DNA from: Bradyrhizobium diversitatis
GTDB lineage: Bacteria; Pseudomonadota; Alphaproteobacteria; Rhizobiales; Xanthobacteraceae
Length of the DNA stretch: 64,000 bases
Assembly: GCF_016031635.1 (NCBI RefSeq)
Contig: NZ_JACEGD010000020.1
Coordinates: 1 to 64,000, forward strand
Direction: 5' to 3'
Positions 6,636-15,043 of the stretch are shown here, piece by piece. The translations under genes were made by a program, and so were the position numbers. Position 1 is the stretch's first letter, and every line of letters begins with the position of its first letter. Under the pieces are notes generated by a model. The model was not told the DNA's origin. It made no database searches and saw only the letters and a program-made list of their open reading frames with translations.

Positions 6636-9602
6636 CTACCTCTTCTTCCACCCACCCCGTCGCCCCGGCATTCCGCCCGTCGACTTCGGCGCGGGTCCGA
6701 ACTCCGGTCCGGACTGCCGCGAATCCGTCGGCTGGATGATCCGGCTGGTGCTGCCGAACGGCTTTGACGGCAGCGCGCGGTTTTCGCGGTAGGGCAGGGA
6801 TTCCGGGCCGTGCATCTCGTCGAGATGAGGCTTGTGCACCTTCGAGCCGCTGCCGCCGCCGCTGGCTTTCAGCGCGGAGCTCACGGTCTTCTTCTTCATG
6901 GCGCTGACCGGCAAGTTCGCGGCGTCGCCGTACTTCTTCGCGCCGGCATAGGCGCCGGCCTTGCCCTGCACGGTGCGTTGCTTCGCGGTGGGGTCGTCGA
7001 CCACCGCGAGCTCGGTGGCGCGCAGGCGCTTGACCTCGTCGCGCAGGCGTGCGGCCTCCTCGAAGTTCAGGTCGGCCGCGGCCTCGCGCATGCGGGTTTC
7101 GAGATCGGCGAGCACGGCCTCGAAATTGTGGCCGATCGAGATGACGTCGTCGGTCATGTCGTGGCCGCCGACCTCGACCAGCACGTGGTCGCGCTCATAG
7201 ACGGAGTTAAGGATGTCGCCGATCTGCTTCTTCACGCTCTCCGGCGTGATGCCGTTGGCGGTGTTGTACTCGACCTGCTTCTCGCGGCGGCGGTTGGTCT
7301 CGGCGATGGCGCGCTCCATCGACCCGGTCATCTGGTCGGCATAGAGGAGCACCTTGCCGTCGACGTTGCGCGCGGCGCGGCCGATGGTCTGGATCAGCGA
7401 GGTCTCGCTGCGCAAAAAGCCTTCCTTGTCGGCGTCGAGGATCGCGACCAGGGCGCATTCGGGAATGTCGAGGCCTTCGCGGAGCAGGTTGATGCCGACC
7501 AGCGCGTCGAACGCGCCGAGTCGCAGGTCGCGGATGATCTCGATACGCTCGATGGTGTCGATGTCTGAGTGCATGTAGCGGACGCGGATGCCCTGCTCGT
7601 GCAGATATTCGGTGAGGTCCTCCGCCATGCGCTTGGTCAGCACCGTGATAAGCGAGCGATAGCCGGCCTGCGCGGTGGCGCGCACCTCGCCGACGAGATC
7701 GTCCACCTGCGTACGCGCCGGGCGGATGTCGACGGGCGGATCGATCAGGCCCGTCGGGCGAATGACCTGCTCGACGAACACGCCGCCGCTCTCGTTCAGC
7801 TCCCAGCTGCCGGGCGTCGCCGATACCGCGACGGTCTGCGGCCGCATCATGTCCCACTCCTCGAAGCGCAAGGGGCGGTTGTCCATGCAGGAAGGCAGGC
7901 GGAAGCCATATTCGGCCAGCGTCGCCTTGCGGCGGAAGTCGCCGCGGAACATGGCGCCGATCTGCGGAATGGTGACGTGGCTCTCGTCGGCGAAGATCAG
8001 CGCGTTGTCGGGGACGTATTCGAACAGCGTCGGCGGCGGCTCGCCGGGGCGGCGCCCCGTGAGATAGCGCGAATAGTTCTCGATGCCGGCGCAGCTTCCG
8101 GTCGCTTCCATCATCTCGAGGTCGAAGGTGGTGCGCTGCTCCAGCCGCTGCGCTTCCAGCAGGCGGCCCTGGTCGTGCAGCTGGTCGAGCCGCTGCTTCA
8201 GCTCGAACTTGATCGACTTGATCGCCTGCACCAGCGTCGGGCGCGGCGTCACGTAGTGCGAATTGGCGTACATCTTGATGAATTCGAGCTCGTCCTGCTT
8301 GTGGCCGGTGAGCGGGTCGAACTCCTCGATGGTCTCGATGGTGTCGCCGAACAGGTTCACGCGCCAGGCGCGGTCTTCATAGTGCGCCGGGAAGATGTCG
8401 ATGACGTCGCCGCGGACACGGAAGGTGCCGCGGGTGAAATCCGCCTGGGTGCGCTTGTATTGCAGCGCGACGAGGTCGGCGATGAGCTGGCGCTGGTCGA
8501 TGCGCTCGCCCTTCTTCAGCGCGAACGTCATCGCGGTGTAGGTCTCGACCGAACCGATACCGTAGATGCAGGACACCGACGCCACGATGATGACGTCGTC
8601 GCGCTCGAGCAGCGCGCGCGTCGCCGAGTGGCGCATGCGGTCGATCTGCTCGTTGATCGAGGAATCCTTCTCGATATAGGTGTCGGTGCGGGGGACGTAG
8701 GCCTCCGGCTGGTAATAGTCGTAGTACGAGACGAAATACTCGACCGCGTTGTCCGGGAAGAAGTTCCTGAACTCGCCGTAGAGCTGGGCGGCCAGCGTCT
8801 TGTTCGGCGCCAGGATCAGGGCCGGGCGCTGCGTCGCCTCGATCACCTTGGCCATGGTGTAGGTCTTGCCCGAGCCGGTGACGCCGAGCAGCACCTGCGA
8901 GCGGTCGTTGCGGTTGATGCCCTCGACCAGTTCGGCGATCGCGGTCGGCTGGTCGCCCTTGGGCTCGTAGGACGACTTGATCTCGAAGCGCACGCCGCCT
9001 TCGGACTTCTCCGGGCGCGGCGGCCGGTGCGGCGTCCACACCTTCATGGAGCCGTCGTCCTTGCGGAACTCCGGCCGGCCCTCGCGGATCAACGACTCCA
9101 GCGCATCCGCGGTGGCCTTGACGCCGAGCGCCTCCATCTTGCTACGCGGCGGGCGGGCCAATGCCTCGGCATCGTCCTCCTCGGTCGGCAGTCCAAGCTG
9201 CCGCGCCAGTTCCGGATCGAGCGTCGGGATCGTAGCCGCGGTGCCGTAATTGGCCTGCGGCGCTTCGTCCAATCCTGCAAGCTCACTGGACTGACGGGCG
9301 CCCGGCGGCTGCGGATTGGGCCGCAGCGGCATCGGCCGTGCGGCATCCTGCGGGAACTCCTTCGGCGTCGAAGCCCGCGCCCGATGCGCGGCGGCCTCGC
9401 CTCCGGCGCGGCGGTCGCGCGAATTGTCCGGCGGCGGCTGCAGCCCCGTACCGGATCCGAGGCCCGCATCGCCGCGATTGATCGCGGGATTGAGCAACTC
9501 GGCCAGCGCCGGCCCGATCGGCTGCACGTCGGGGCGGTGTGCCTTCGAGTTCGGAGCCTTGGTTTTCGGGGATTTTGCGGGGGGAGCAGGTTTCTTCGCC
9601 AT
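6636..9602 (-). CDS. uvrB: UvrABC system protein B (excinuclease helicase subunit)
   Basis: 988-residue UvrB, the damage-verifying helicase-like subunit of nucleotide excision repair that loads on DNA with UvrA and recruits UvrC. The core begins near residue 206 (FEIKSSYEPKGDQPTAIAEL). Walker A GVTGSGKT is at 240-247. The beta-hairpin segment YYDYYQPEAYVPRTDTYIEK, the DESH Walker B (LIFADESHVTIPQ) and the C-terminal UVR domain (LNFEEAARLRDEVKRL) are all present. Compared with about 670 residues in E. coli, there is an extra N-terminal 205 residues rich in Pro/Ala and a basic tail of about 130 residues ending GRRGGWKKR. Such extensions are usual in Rhizobiales. The start MAKKPAP at 9602 was chosen as the first sensible ATG; an upstream in-frame stretch to 9740 looks non-coding. 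Confidence 0.97.
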   Translation of the reverse strand: MAKKPAPPAKSPKTKAPNSKAHRPDVQPIGPALAELLNPAINRGDAGLGSGTGLQPPPDNSRDRRAGGEAAAHRARASTPKEFPQDAARPMPLRPNPQPPGARQSSELAGLDEAPQANYGTAATIPTLDPELARQLGLPTEEDDAEALARPPRSKMEALGVKATADALESLIREGRPEFRKDDGSMKVWTPHRPPRPEKSEGGVRFEIKSSYEPKGDQPTAIAELVEGINRNDRSQVLLGVTGSGKTYTMAKVIEATQRPALILAPNKTLAAQLYGEFRNFFPDNAVEYFVSYYDYYQPEAYVPRTDTYIEKDSSINEQIDRMRHSATRALLERDDVIIVASVSCIYGIGSVETYTAMTFALKKGERIDQRQLIADLVALQYKRTQADFTRGTFRVRGDVIDIFPAHYEDRAWRVNLFGDTIETIEEFDPLTGHKQDELEFIKMYANSHYVTPRPTLVQAIKSIKFELKQRLDQLHDQGRLLEAQRLEQRTTFDLEMMEATGSCAGIENYSRYLTGRRPGEPPPTLFEYVPDNALIFADESHVTIPQIGAMFRGDFRRKATLAEYGFRLPSCMDNRPLRFEEWDMMRPQTVAVSATPGSWELNESGGVFVEQVIRPTGLIDPPVDIRPARTQVDDLVGEVRATAQAGYRSLITVLTKRMAEDLTEYLHEQGIRVRYMHSDIDTIERIEIIRDLRLGAFDALVGINLLREGLDIPECALVAILDADKEGFLRSETSLIQTIGRAARNVDGKVLLYADQMTGSMERAIAETNRRREKQVEYNTANGITPESVKKQIGDILNSVYERDHVLVEVGGHDMTDDVISIGHNFEAVLADLETRMREAAADLNFEEAARLRDEVKRLRATELAVVDDPTAKQRTVQGKAGAYAGAKKYGDAANLPVSAMKKKTVSSALKASGGGSGSKVHKPHLDEMHGPESLPYRENRALPSKPFGSTSRIIQPTDSRQSGPEFGPAPKSTGGMPGRRGGWKKR

Positions 9603-9696
9603 CAGGCGAATATGGGACGAGTCCGCCCCGCAATAAAGGGCGATTGGCCGCCTCCATGCAGGCTGCTGACAGCAGGTTGGCAGCAGGCCGGGACCT

Positions 9697-9924
9697 TCAG
9701 GCCGCCGGCAGCGGCCCGCCGTCGTCTTCGGCCGGGACATGCGGCTCGAGGATGTCGAGATGGATGCCGCCGCAATCGCTGCAGCGCATGGCCCAGTACT
9801 CGCATCCGGCGCGGCCGGGGATCACGCGGAGCACCGCGAGATCGCCGTCGCATTCCGGGCAGTTGGACAGCACCGCACGGATGTAGATCCGCGGCCGCGC
9901 TGCGTCGGTTTCGATGATGGACAT
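9697..9924 (-). CDS. Small zinc-ribbon-like protein
   Basis: 75 residues with two Cys pairs, NCPECDGDLAVLR and MRCSDCGGIHLDI, spaced as in a zinc ribbon (CxxC ... CxxC, with GG after the second pair). The start MSIIETDAARPRIYIRAVLS is at ATG 9924. It may bind zinc and contact nucleic acid or protein, but no specific family was recognised. It lies just upstream of uvrB on the same strand with a gap of about 95 bases and follows another small gene at 9979. Confidence 0.7.
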   Translation of the reverse strand: MSIIETDAARPRIYIRAVLSNCPECDGDLAVLRVIPGRAGCEYWAMRCSDCGGIHLDILEPHVPAEDDGGPLPAA

Positions 9925-9978
9925 GACCGGTGTTCCCCCTGCGCGCTTTTTCTCTGGTCCGCCCGCGGACCCGCTGGG

Positions 9979-10200
9979 CTATTCGTCGCCTTCGGCCCGC
10001 CGGCGAAAGCGATCGATGTGGTGCTTGGCATCGGCGATCGCCGCATCGGGATCGGGCCAGGCGAAGCCGACTTCCATGGCAGGAAACAGCACGCCGTCGA
10101 TGGCTACCGGGCTGAAATCGGCCCGGCGGATCCGCGCGTGCCACAGCCCCTTGCCAGCTTCGAAGGATTCGATGTCAAAGCCGTCGTAAAGGGTCGTCAT
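9979..10200 (-). CDS. Small hypothetical protein
   Basis: 73 residues, MTTLYDGFDIESFEAGKGLW..., with the charged C-terminus KHHIDRFRRRAEGDE. The central VAIDGVLFPAMEVGFAWPDPDAA resembles small conserved Rhizobiales proteins of unknown function. The ATG at 10200 is preferred to 10215. It sits 54 bases upstream of the zinc-ribbon gene on the same strand, so the two may be co-transcribed. Confidence 0.65.
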   Translation of the reverse strand: MTTLYDGFDIESFEAGKGLWHARIRRADFSPVAIDGVLFPAMEVGFAWPDPDAAIADAKHHIDRFRRRAEGDE

Positions 10201-10313
10201 GAGTGTAGGTCCCACTTTTTTTCGGAGGGTCAGGGGACCACGATTACGGGTTTCAGAATGTGAAGCGGTTCACAAGCGACGTGGCTTTTTTGCTCAAGCT
10301 TGTCGAAAAGACT

Positions 10314-11228
10314 TCAGTTCCGCGCGCCGGCGCGGCCGATCCGGCGGGGGCGGGCGGCGGGTTCCGAGGCCGCGCGCATGATCCAGCGGCGGAAGGCGGC
10401 AAAGTCGCGCTGCTCGGTCTGAAAGCTGCGATAGAGCAGGTACCAGCGCATGCCCTTGGGCACCGAGAGGTCGAGAGGCGCCACCAGCCGGCCGGCCGCG
10501 AGATCGTCGTCGATATAGGGCCGGATGCCCATGGCGATGCCGAGCCCGTCGGCGGCGGCCTGCAGCGCCTGGCCGTAGAACTGGAACTCGGGCCCCCGCG
10601 CGTTGATCCGCGCAACGCCCGCGGCCTTCAGCCAGATCGGCCAGTCCTCGGGCGAGTGCGCGACGCGGATCAGGCTCGGTCCCTTCAGGTCGGCCGGACG
10701 CTTCAGCCCGCCCGCGAGGCGTGGCACGCAGACCGGCGTCAGGTCGCCGGCAAACAGCGGCTCGGCGACGAGGCCGGGCCAGTCGCCGGTGCCGAGCTTG
10801 ATGCCACAGCTCCAGTCCTCGCCGAACGGCACCGACGCGCCGCCGGTGGTGAAGCGCACCTCGATGTCGGGCTCCTCGTTGCGAAACTCGGACAGGCGCG
10901 GGATCAGCCAGCGCATCGCAAAGGTGTGGCCGACGCCGATGGTGAGCACGCGCACGCTCGAAGGCGCCGTCACCTGCGCGGTGAGGCTCGCCAGCGCATC
11001 GAAGATCGGGGTCAGCCCGCTCTGATAGGCGCGGCCGGCCTGCGTCAGCACCAGACGGTTGGCCTTGCGCTCGAACAACGCGACGCCGAGCCGCTCTTCG
11101 AGCAGATGCACCATGCGGCTGACGGCGGCCGCCGACACGCTCAGCTCCAGCCCGGCCGCAGCAAAGCTGCCGGTCCGCGCCGCCGCCTCGAACGCCTTGA
11201 TGCCGTTGAGAAACAGCAGTCGCCGCAA
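10314..11228 (-). CDS. LysR-family transcriptional regulator (GcvA-like)
   Basis: 304-residue LysR regulator. The winged HTH is at the N-terminus: LNGIKAFEAAARTGSFAAAG, then SVSAAAVSRMVHLLEERLGV and FERKANRLVLTQAG. The substrate-binding domain follows, with the GcvA-like patterns PIWLKAAGV and GQALQAAADGLGIAMG. No ATG is available. TTG at 11228 has AAGGG eight bases upstream; TTG at 11234 is the alternative. It is divergent from the TauE-type exporter gene, whose expression it may control. Confidence 0.85.
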   Translation of the reverse strand: MRRLLFLNGIKAFEAAARTGSFAAAGLELSVSAAAVSRMVHLLEERLGVALFERKANRLVLTQAGRAYQSGLTPIFDALASLTAQVTAPSSVRVLTIGVGHTFAMRWLIPRLSEFRNEEPDIEVRFTTGGASVPFGEDWSCGIKLGTGDWPGLVAEPLFAGDLTPVCVPRLAGGLKRPADLKGPSLIRVAHSPEDWPIWLKAAGVARINARGPEFQFYGQALQAAADGLGIAMGIRPYIDDDLAAGRLVAPLDLSVPKGMRWYLLYRSFQTEQRDFAAFRRWIMRAASEPAARPRRIGRAGARN

Positions 11229-11253
11229 ATGCAAGACCCTTATGCAAGACCCT
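11229..11253. repeat. Tandem 13-bp duplication at LysR start
   Basis: ATGCAAGACCCT is present twice with a period of 13 bases (11229-11240 and 11242-11253), immediately 5' of the LysR start codon. Read on the minus strand it is AGGGTCTTGCAT twice, so each copy carries a Shine-Dalgarno-like AGGG and a TTG. Confidence 0.75.
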
Positions 11254-11360
11254 CAGGAAAGCTGATGCCAGGGCAAGATAACTCAGTTTGCGCGAGGCGA
11301 GCAAGCGAGGCACTAGAATGAGCGCAATTCCTGCTGATTTGTTGGAGCGCGGGCGCGGCC

Positions 11361-11513
11361 TCTTCGCCTCTCCCCGCTTGCGGGGAGAGGCCGGAATCCA
11401 AGCAGAGCTTGGATTCCGGGTGAGGGGGACTTTCCGCGAGTCCAACTGCCACTTCCCTTGCGGAGGGTCCCCCTCACCCCAACCCTCTCCCCGCAAGCGG
11501 GGCGAGGGAGTGA
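11361..11513. repeat. Palindromic repeat of the CTCTCCCCGCTTGCGGGGAG family
   Basis: The left arm is CTCTCCCCGCTTGCGGGGAG. The right arm is CACCCCAACCCTCTCCCCGC followed by AAGCGGGGCGAGGGAG. The centre has CCAAGCAGAGCTTGG and TTTCCGCGAG. Most of the 320-base gap between the divergent LysR and exporter genes is this element. The exporter promoter must lie within or after it. Confidence 0.7.
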
Positions 11514-11554
11514 AACAGTTTGCGTCCCTCACTCGCCCTCAGGAGATTCCTTTC

Positions 11555-12334
11555 GTGACGCCCCTCATGATCGCGGCCCTCGGATTGCTGATGGTCGCCA
11601 CCGCATTCCTGTCCGGGCTGTTCGGCATGGCGGGCGGGCTGATTCTGATCGGTGTGCTGCTGGCCCTGATGCCGCTGCCGACCGCGATGGTGCTGCATGC
11701 GATCACGCAGATGGCCTCGAACGGCTGGCGCGCTTTCTTGTGGCGGGCGCATATCCGCTGGCGGCCGGTCGCGAACTATATGGTTGGCGCTGCCGTCGCG
11801 CTCGTAGCCTGGTCGCTCACCCGCTACGTGCCGGACAAGCCGGTGGCGCTGCTGATGTTGGGTGCCACGCCGTTCATGGCGCGACTCCTGCCGGCGAACA
11901 TCAAGCCCGATCCCGACCGTCTCTGGCAGGGCACGGTCTACGGCACGATCTGCATGGGCCTGATGCTGATGACCGGCGTCTCCGGCCCGCTGCTCGACAC
12001 CTTCTTCCTCGGCGGCAATTTCGGCCGGCGCGAGAAGGTCGCGACCAAGGCGATGTGCCAGCTCGTCAGCCATTTCACCAAGCTGGTCTATTTCGGCGGC
12101 ATCATCGACCAGGCGGCGAGCCTCGATCCCGTTCTCGCCGGCGTTGCGATTGCGGCCTCGATGCTCGGCACCACGCTGGCGCGGCGCATCCTCGAAGCCA
12201 TGACCGACCAGCAATTCCTGGCATGGTCGAACAAGCTGATCACCACCATTGCCTGCTACTACATCGCCTATGGCGGCTGGCTCCTAGTCCGTACCCCGGT
12301 GCTGGCTGCCTTCGACAAGGGAGGTTTGCAATGA
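11555..12334 (+). CDS. TauE/SafE-family anion exporter
   Basis: 259-residue polytopic inner-membrane protein. It has the TauE/SafE signature at the N-terminus, FLSGLFGMAGGLILIGVLLA, and a related second half, GPLLDTFFLGGNFGRREKVA. About seven to eight hydrophobic helices are visible. Family members export sulfite, sulfoacetate or other organic anions. The GTG start at 11555 is chosen because AGGAG stands nine bases upstream. It overlaps the next gene by ATGA and is divergent from a LysR regulator, a common arrangement for an inducible exporter. Confidence 0.85.
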   Translation: MTPLMIAALGLLMVATAFLSGLFGMAGGLILIGVLLALMPLPTAMVLHAITQMASNGWRAFLWRAHIRWRPVANYMVGAAVALVAWSLTRYVPDKPVALLMLGATPFMARLLPANIKPDPDRLWQGTVYGTICMGLMLMTGVSGPLLDTFFLGGNFGRREKVATKAMCQLVSHFTKLVYFGGIIDQAASLDPVLAGVAIAASMLGTTLARRILEAMTDQQFLAWSNKLITTIACYYIAYGGWLLVRTPVLAAFDKGGLQ

Positions 12335-12561
12335 GCCGCAACGCCGATCCGCTGGTGCTGGACTTCGTCGAATGGGTCGCGCGCGAGCCGCGCGCCTATG
12401 CCGAGGTAATCGCGACCTGGAAGACCTCCTGCCCGCGCCTCACCATCTGGGAAGACGCCGCGGATCGCGGCTACGTCGCCCGCGAGACGATAGCCGGCGT
12501 GGGGCTGGTCATCGCGGTGACGGAGGACGGCGAGAGGCTGCTGCGCACCAACGGGCGGTGA
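12331..12561 (+). CDS. Small hypothetical protein coupled to exporter
   Basis: 76 residues, MSRNADPLVLDFVEWVAREP..., soluble, with the features of small Rhizobiales proteins: AYAEVIATWKTSCPRLTIWE and GYVARETIAGVGLVIAVTED. The ATG overlaps the stop of the exporter gene (ATGA), so it is translationally coupled to it. The ITEDGERLL-like C-terminus resembles the wing of a winged helix, so a DNA-binding role is possible but unproven. Confidence 0.75.
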   Translation: MSRNADPLVLDFVEWVAREPRAYAEVIATWKTSCPRLTIWEDAADRGYVARETIAGVGLVIAVTEDGERLLRTNGR

Positions 12562-12572
12562 TCTCTCCACAT

Positions 12573-12662
12573 CGTCATTGCGAGCGCCAGCGAACCAATC
12601 CAGAATGCTTCCGCGGCGACAGTCTGGATTGCTTCGTCGCAGGAGCTCCTCGCAAGGACGGA
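12573..12662. repeat. GTCATTGCGAGCG ... GAGCTCCTCGCAAGGACGG inverted repeat
   Basis: Opens with CATTGCGAGCGCCAGCGAAC, has CAATCCAGA and its inverse TCTGGATTG, and closes with GAGCTCCTCGCAAGGACGG. The same family is at 27130-27220. It fills the gap between the exporter operon and the GST gene. Confidence 0.7.
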
Positions 12663-12682
12663 GCATGAGGAGGCGCCAGCCC

Positions 12683-13381
12683 ATGTCACTCAAACTCTAC
12701 GAGCTCGTTGGCACCGATGCGTCGCGTCCGTTCAGCCCGTATTGCTGGCGCACGCGGATGGCGCTGGCGCACAAGGGGCTGGCGGCGGAATCGCTGCCCT
12801 GGCGTTTCACCGAGAAGAGCGCGATCGCGCCGCATGGCTCGGAGAAGGTGCCGGTGCTGTTGCACGACGACAAGCCCGTGGTCGATTCCTGGACCATCGC
12901 GAATTATCTGGAGGACAAGTTTCCCGATCGTCCGTCGTTGTTCGGCGGCGAGGGCGGCCGCGCCATGGCGCGCATGATCAATGCCTTCGGCGACATCGCC
13001 ATCGTCGGCGGCATCTTTCCGCTTGTAGTCGCCGACATCCCGAACAACCTCGCCGAGGTCGACGCCGCCTATTTCCGCAAGTCGCGCGAGGCGCGCTTCG
13101 GCGGCAAGAGCCTGGAAGAGGTGATGGCGAGCCGCGACACCGGCGTGGTCGCGTTCCGCAAATCGCTGGAGGTGATGCGGCAGACCTTGAAGAAGCAGCC
13201 CTATCTTGGCGGCAACGCGCCGAACTACGCCGACTACATCGTGTTCGGCGGTTTTCAGTGGGCGCGCGTGGTCAGTCCGTTCAAGCTGCTGGAGGTGGAC
13301 GATCCGGTCCATGCTTGGCGCGAAAGACTGCTCGACGCGTTCGACGGCATGGCGCGGACATCGCCGGGGTACAAAGTGTAG
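12683..13381 (+). CDS. Glutathione S-transferase family protein (LigE-like)
   Basis: 232 residues. The N-terminal thioredoxin fold contains RPFSPYCWRTRMALAHKGL, the pattern of LigE/beta-etherase-type GSTs. KVPVLLHDDKPVVDSWTIA supplies the glutathione-binding strand-loop and the conserved D-S pair. The C-terminal helical domain includes YLGGNAPNYADYIVFGGFQW. The ATG at 12683 has GAGGAG upstream. The likely activity is glutathione-dependent ether or thioether chemistry, but the substrate is unknown. Confidence 0.85.
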   Translation: MSLKLYELVGTDASRPFSPYCWRTRMALAHKGLAAESLPWRFTEKSAIAPHGSEKVPVLLHDDKPVVDSWTIANYLEDKFPDRPSLFGGEGGRAMARMINAFGDIAIVGGIFPLVVADIPNNLAEVDAAYFRKSREARFGGKSLEEVMASRDTGVVAFRKSLEVMRQTLKKQPYLGGNAPNYADYIVFGGFQWARVVSPFKLLEVDDPVHAWRERLLDAFDGMARTSPGYKV

Positions 13382-13412
13382 CGGATGATGCGCTGCTCGC
13401 TCCTGGACGCGT

Positions 13413-13898
13413 TCAACCCGCGCAGGCATGTCCTGTTACGCGTTCGCCCTTGACGACGATTGCGATCAATTTGCTGGCGACGCCATTGAAGTCCGACGGT
13501 TTGAAGTAGCCCCTCACGTAGGCTTCCTGTGTGAGCCGCTCGATGCGCTTGTCCTCTCCCGTCGACCATTGCTTGGCTATGTAATCAGCGCCCGCCGGGC
13601 CGAAGATCTCGGGATAGCGCTCTGTCTGGTTCTGGCGGTGATAGTAATACTCGTTGAGGCCCTCGATGAATTGTTCGCGCGTGTCCCCGGTGCAGCGCCC
13701 ACTCCAGGGAAGCTCCAGCGCGGCCATCGCGCCGCGACGCTGGCTGATGCGCGATTCGACCGCATATTTTTCGGTGTCTCCGTAGCCTTTGCCGTCACCC
13801 GCAAAGACCTGTGGCCGAGCCTTGGGCTCCGGCGCAAAGGCCCAGACCGCGACTTGCCAGACCACGATCGCCCAGATCACGAACCAGATGCGGTTCAT
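13413..13898 (-). CDS. Membrane-anchored hypothetical protein
   Basis: 161 residues beginning MNRIWFVIWAIVVWQVAVWAF, a signal anchor of about 20 residues. The periplasmic domain has a single Cys pair (RCTGD and HACAG) and the segment EQFIEGLNEYYYHRQNQTER. The start ATG at 13898 overlaps the stop of the gene at 13895 (ATGA), making a coupled two-gene operon. No family recognised. Confidence 0.7.
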   Translation of the reverse strand: MNRIWFVIWAIVVWQVAVWAFAPEPKARPQVFAGDGKGYGDTEKYAVESRISQRRGAMAALELPWSGRCTGDTREQFIEGLNEYYYHRQNQTERYPEIFGPAGADYIAKQWSTGEDKRIERLTQEAYVRGYFKPSDFNGVASKLIAIVVKGERVTGHACAG

Positions 13899-14491
13899 TT
13901 GCCGCTCGCTGCGGCGCGCATCCGCGGCAGGCAAACCGGGGAGGGCTCGGACCACAGGCCGGGGCCGGCAAATTGCTTGACCGTGAGGCGGAGTTCCTCC
14001 GGAAAGTCGGTCTCGACGACGCCCTTCTGCTCAAAAGCTTCGGCAAGCGCGGCCCGGACGCGAATGTCGAGCGGCGTAGAGAACGCCGCGTTGGCCTCGT
14101 CCCGCTTCTTCTCGCTGCAGAACATCGCCATCATGGGGTTCGGGCAGTCGAAGATCTTCATGTACGCGCGGGCATAGGCCGTCGTGGCGGCGACGAGATT
14201 GGCTTTCATCGTGTCGTCGCATGGCGACATCGCGTAGGCAGTGCCTGCCTGCAACGCGTCGAGCCGCAGTGCGTCGCGTTTCGGATCCTTGTCGCTTTGC
14301 GAGGTGTGTGCGGCTTCCCACATTTTGCGATCGTAAGCTTTGGCGCTCTCTCCTCCGAATGTCGTGGTGAGCGTCGGCTGCAATGCGCTGATCGGCGAAA
14401 CCGTGTAGGCGGGAAATCCCCGCATCGCCCAGAACACGCCGACGAAGGCGGTCGTGAAAGCCATACAGGCGAACAGTACGAAACGGATCAT
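13895..14491 (-). CDS. Membrane-anchored hypothetical protein
   Basis: 198 residues beginning MIRFVLFACMAFTTAFVGVF, an N-terminal signal anchor. The periplasmic part contains four Cys (SPCDDTM, FDCPNPMMAMFCSEK, SPVCLPR), suggesting disulfides, and helical stretches such as AKAYDRKMWEAAHTSQSDKD. ATG 14491 is chosen; a TTG at 14521 is in frame but has no better SD. It is coupled to the downstream gene at 13413, which is also membrane-anchored, so the pair may work together in the periplasm. Confidence 0.7.
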   Translation of the reverse strand: MIRFVLFACMAFTTAFVGVFWAMRGFPAYTVSPISALQPTLTTTFGGESAKAYDRKMWEAAHTSQSDKDPKRDALRLDALQAGTAYAMSPCDDTMKANLVAATTAYARAYMKIFDCPNPMMAMFCSEKKRDEANAAFSTPLDIRVRAALAEAFEQKGVVETDFPEELRLTVKQFAGPGLWSEPSPVCLPRMRAAASGK

Positions 14492-14699
14492 TGGCGCCAC
14501 ACTTGTATTTGCGGGGCACAACCTAGCCGTGCTTGATTAAGAGATGTCTGAAAACGCGGGATGCCGGCAGTATTGGGTAAACGGATCTGCAAGGCCGCAA
14601 CGACAATTGTCCCGAGCGCCGCAACTCCGTGACGCCGTGTTCGGATGGCATCTCGAACGAGGGAGCGTCCTGCTTCAAGACGCGTATTCCGCGCTCCCT

Positions 14700-14930
14700 T
14701 TAGGATCGTGAGCTCGGGTCGTCGCTGTCCGCGGAGGACAACGCAACGGCCGCAGCCTTCCGCAAGCACTCCCGGCACAGACAATCCTCGCCCGCGAGCG
14801 GCATCGGCAGTTTCGCCGTCTCCTCCGCGCACCAGCACGTGCCCGAGAGGTCGCAGCCGAACTCGGCGCCGCAGCGGGAGCAGGCGAGGCGGCGCGGTTC
14901 CTGCAACGCGGATTCTTTCGGATTTGTCAT
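14700..14930 (-). CDS. Cysteine-rich CWC-type protein
   Basis: 76 residues with the Cys-rich CWC layout: ACSRCGAEFGCDLSGTCWCA, then LPMPLAGEDCLCRECLRKA. Eight Cys are in the order CxxC...C...CxC...CxCxxC, consistent with a small zinc-binding fold. The CWC motif itself (C-W-C) is present at about residue 32. Function is unknown. It is divergent from the DUF1800 gene. Confidence 0.8.
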   Translation of the reverse strand: MTNPKESALQEPRRLACSRCGAEFGCDLSGTCWCAEETAKLPMPLAGEDCLCRECLRKAAAVALSSADSDDPSSRS

Positions 14931-15043
14931 GATCTACGCCGAAGCTTCGCCGTCATTTTCATGTCGGGTTCATCTGTCGCTGCGGTATATTACGCGCCGC
15001 GCACGTATCAGGAAAGCGGCTCCAACGCGCGAAGGACAGATCG

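Noticed and set aside
7569..9917. Very long open frame antisense to uvrB
   Set aside because: High-GC genes often leave open antisense frames; it has biased composition, no domain and covers uvrB completely.
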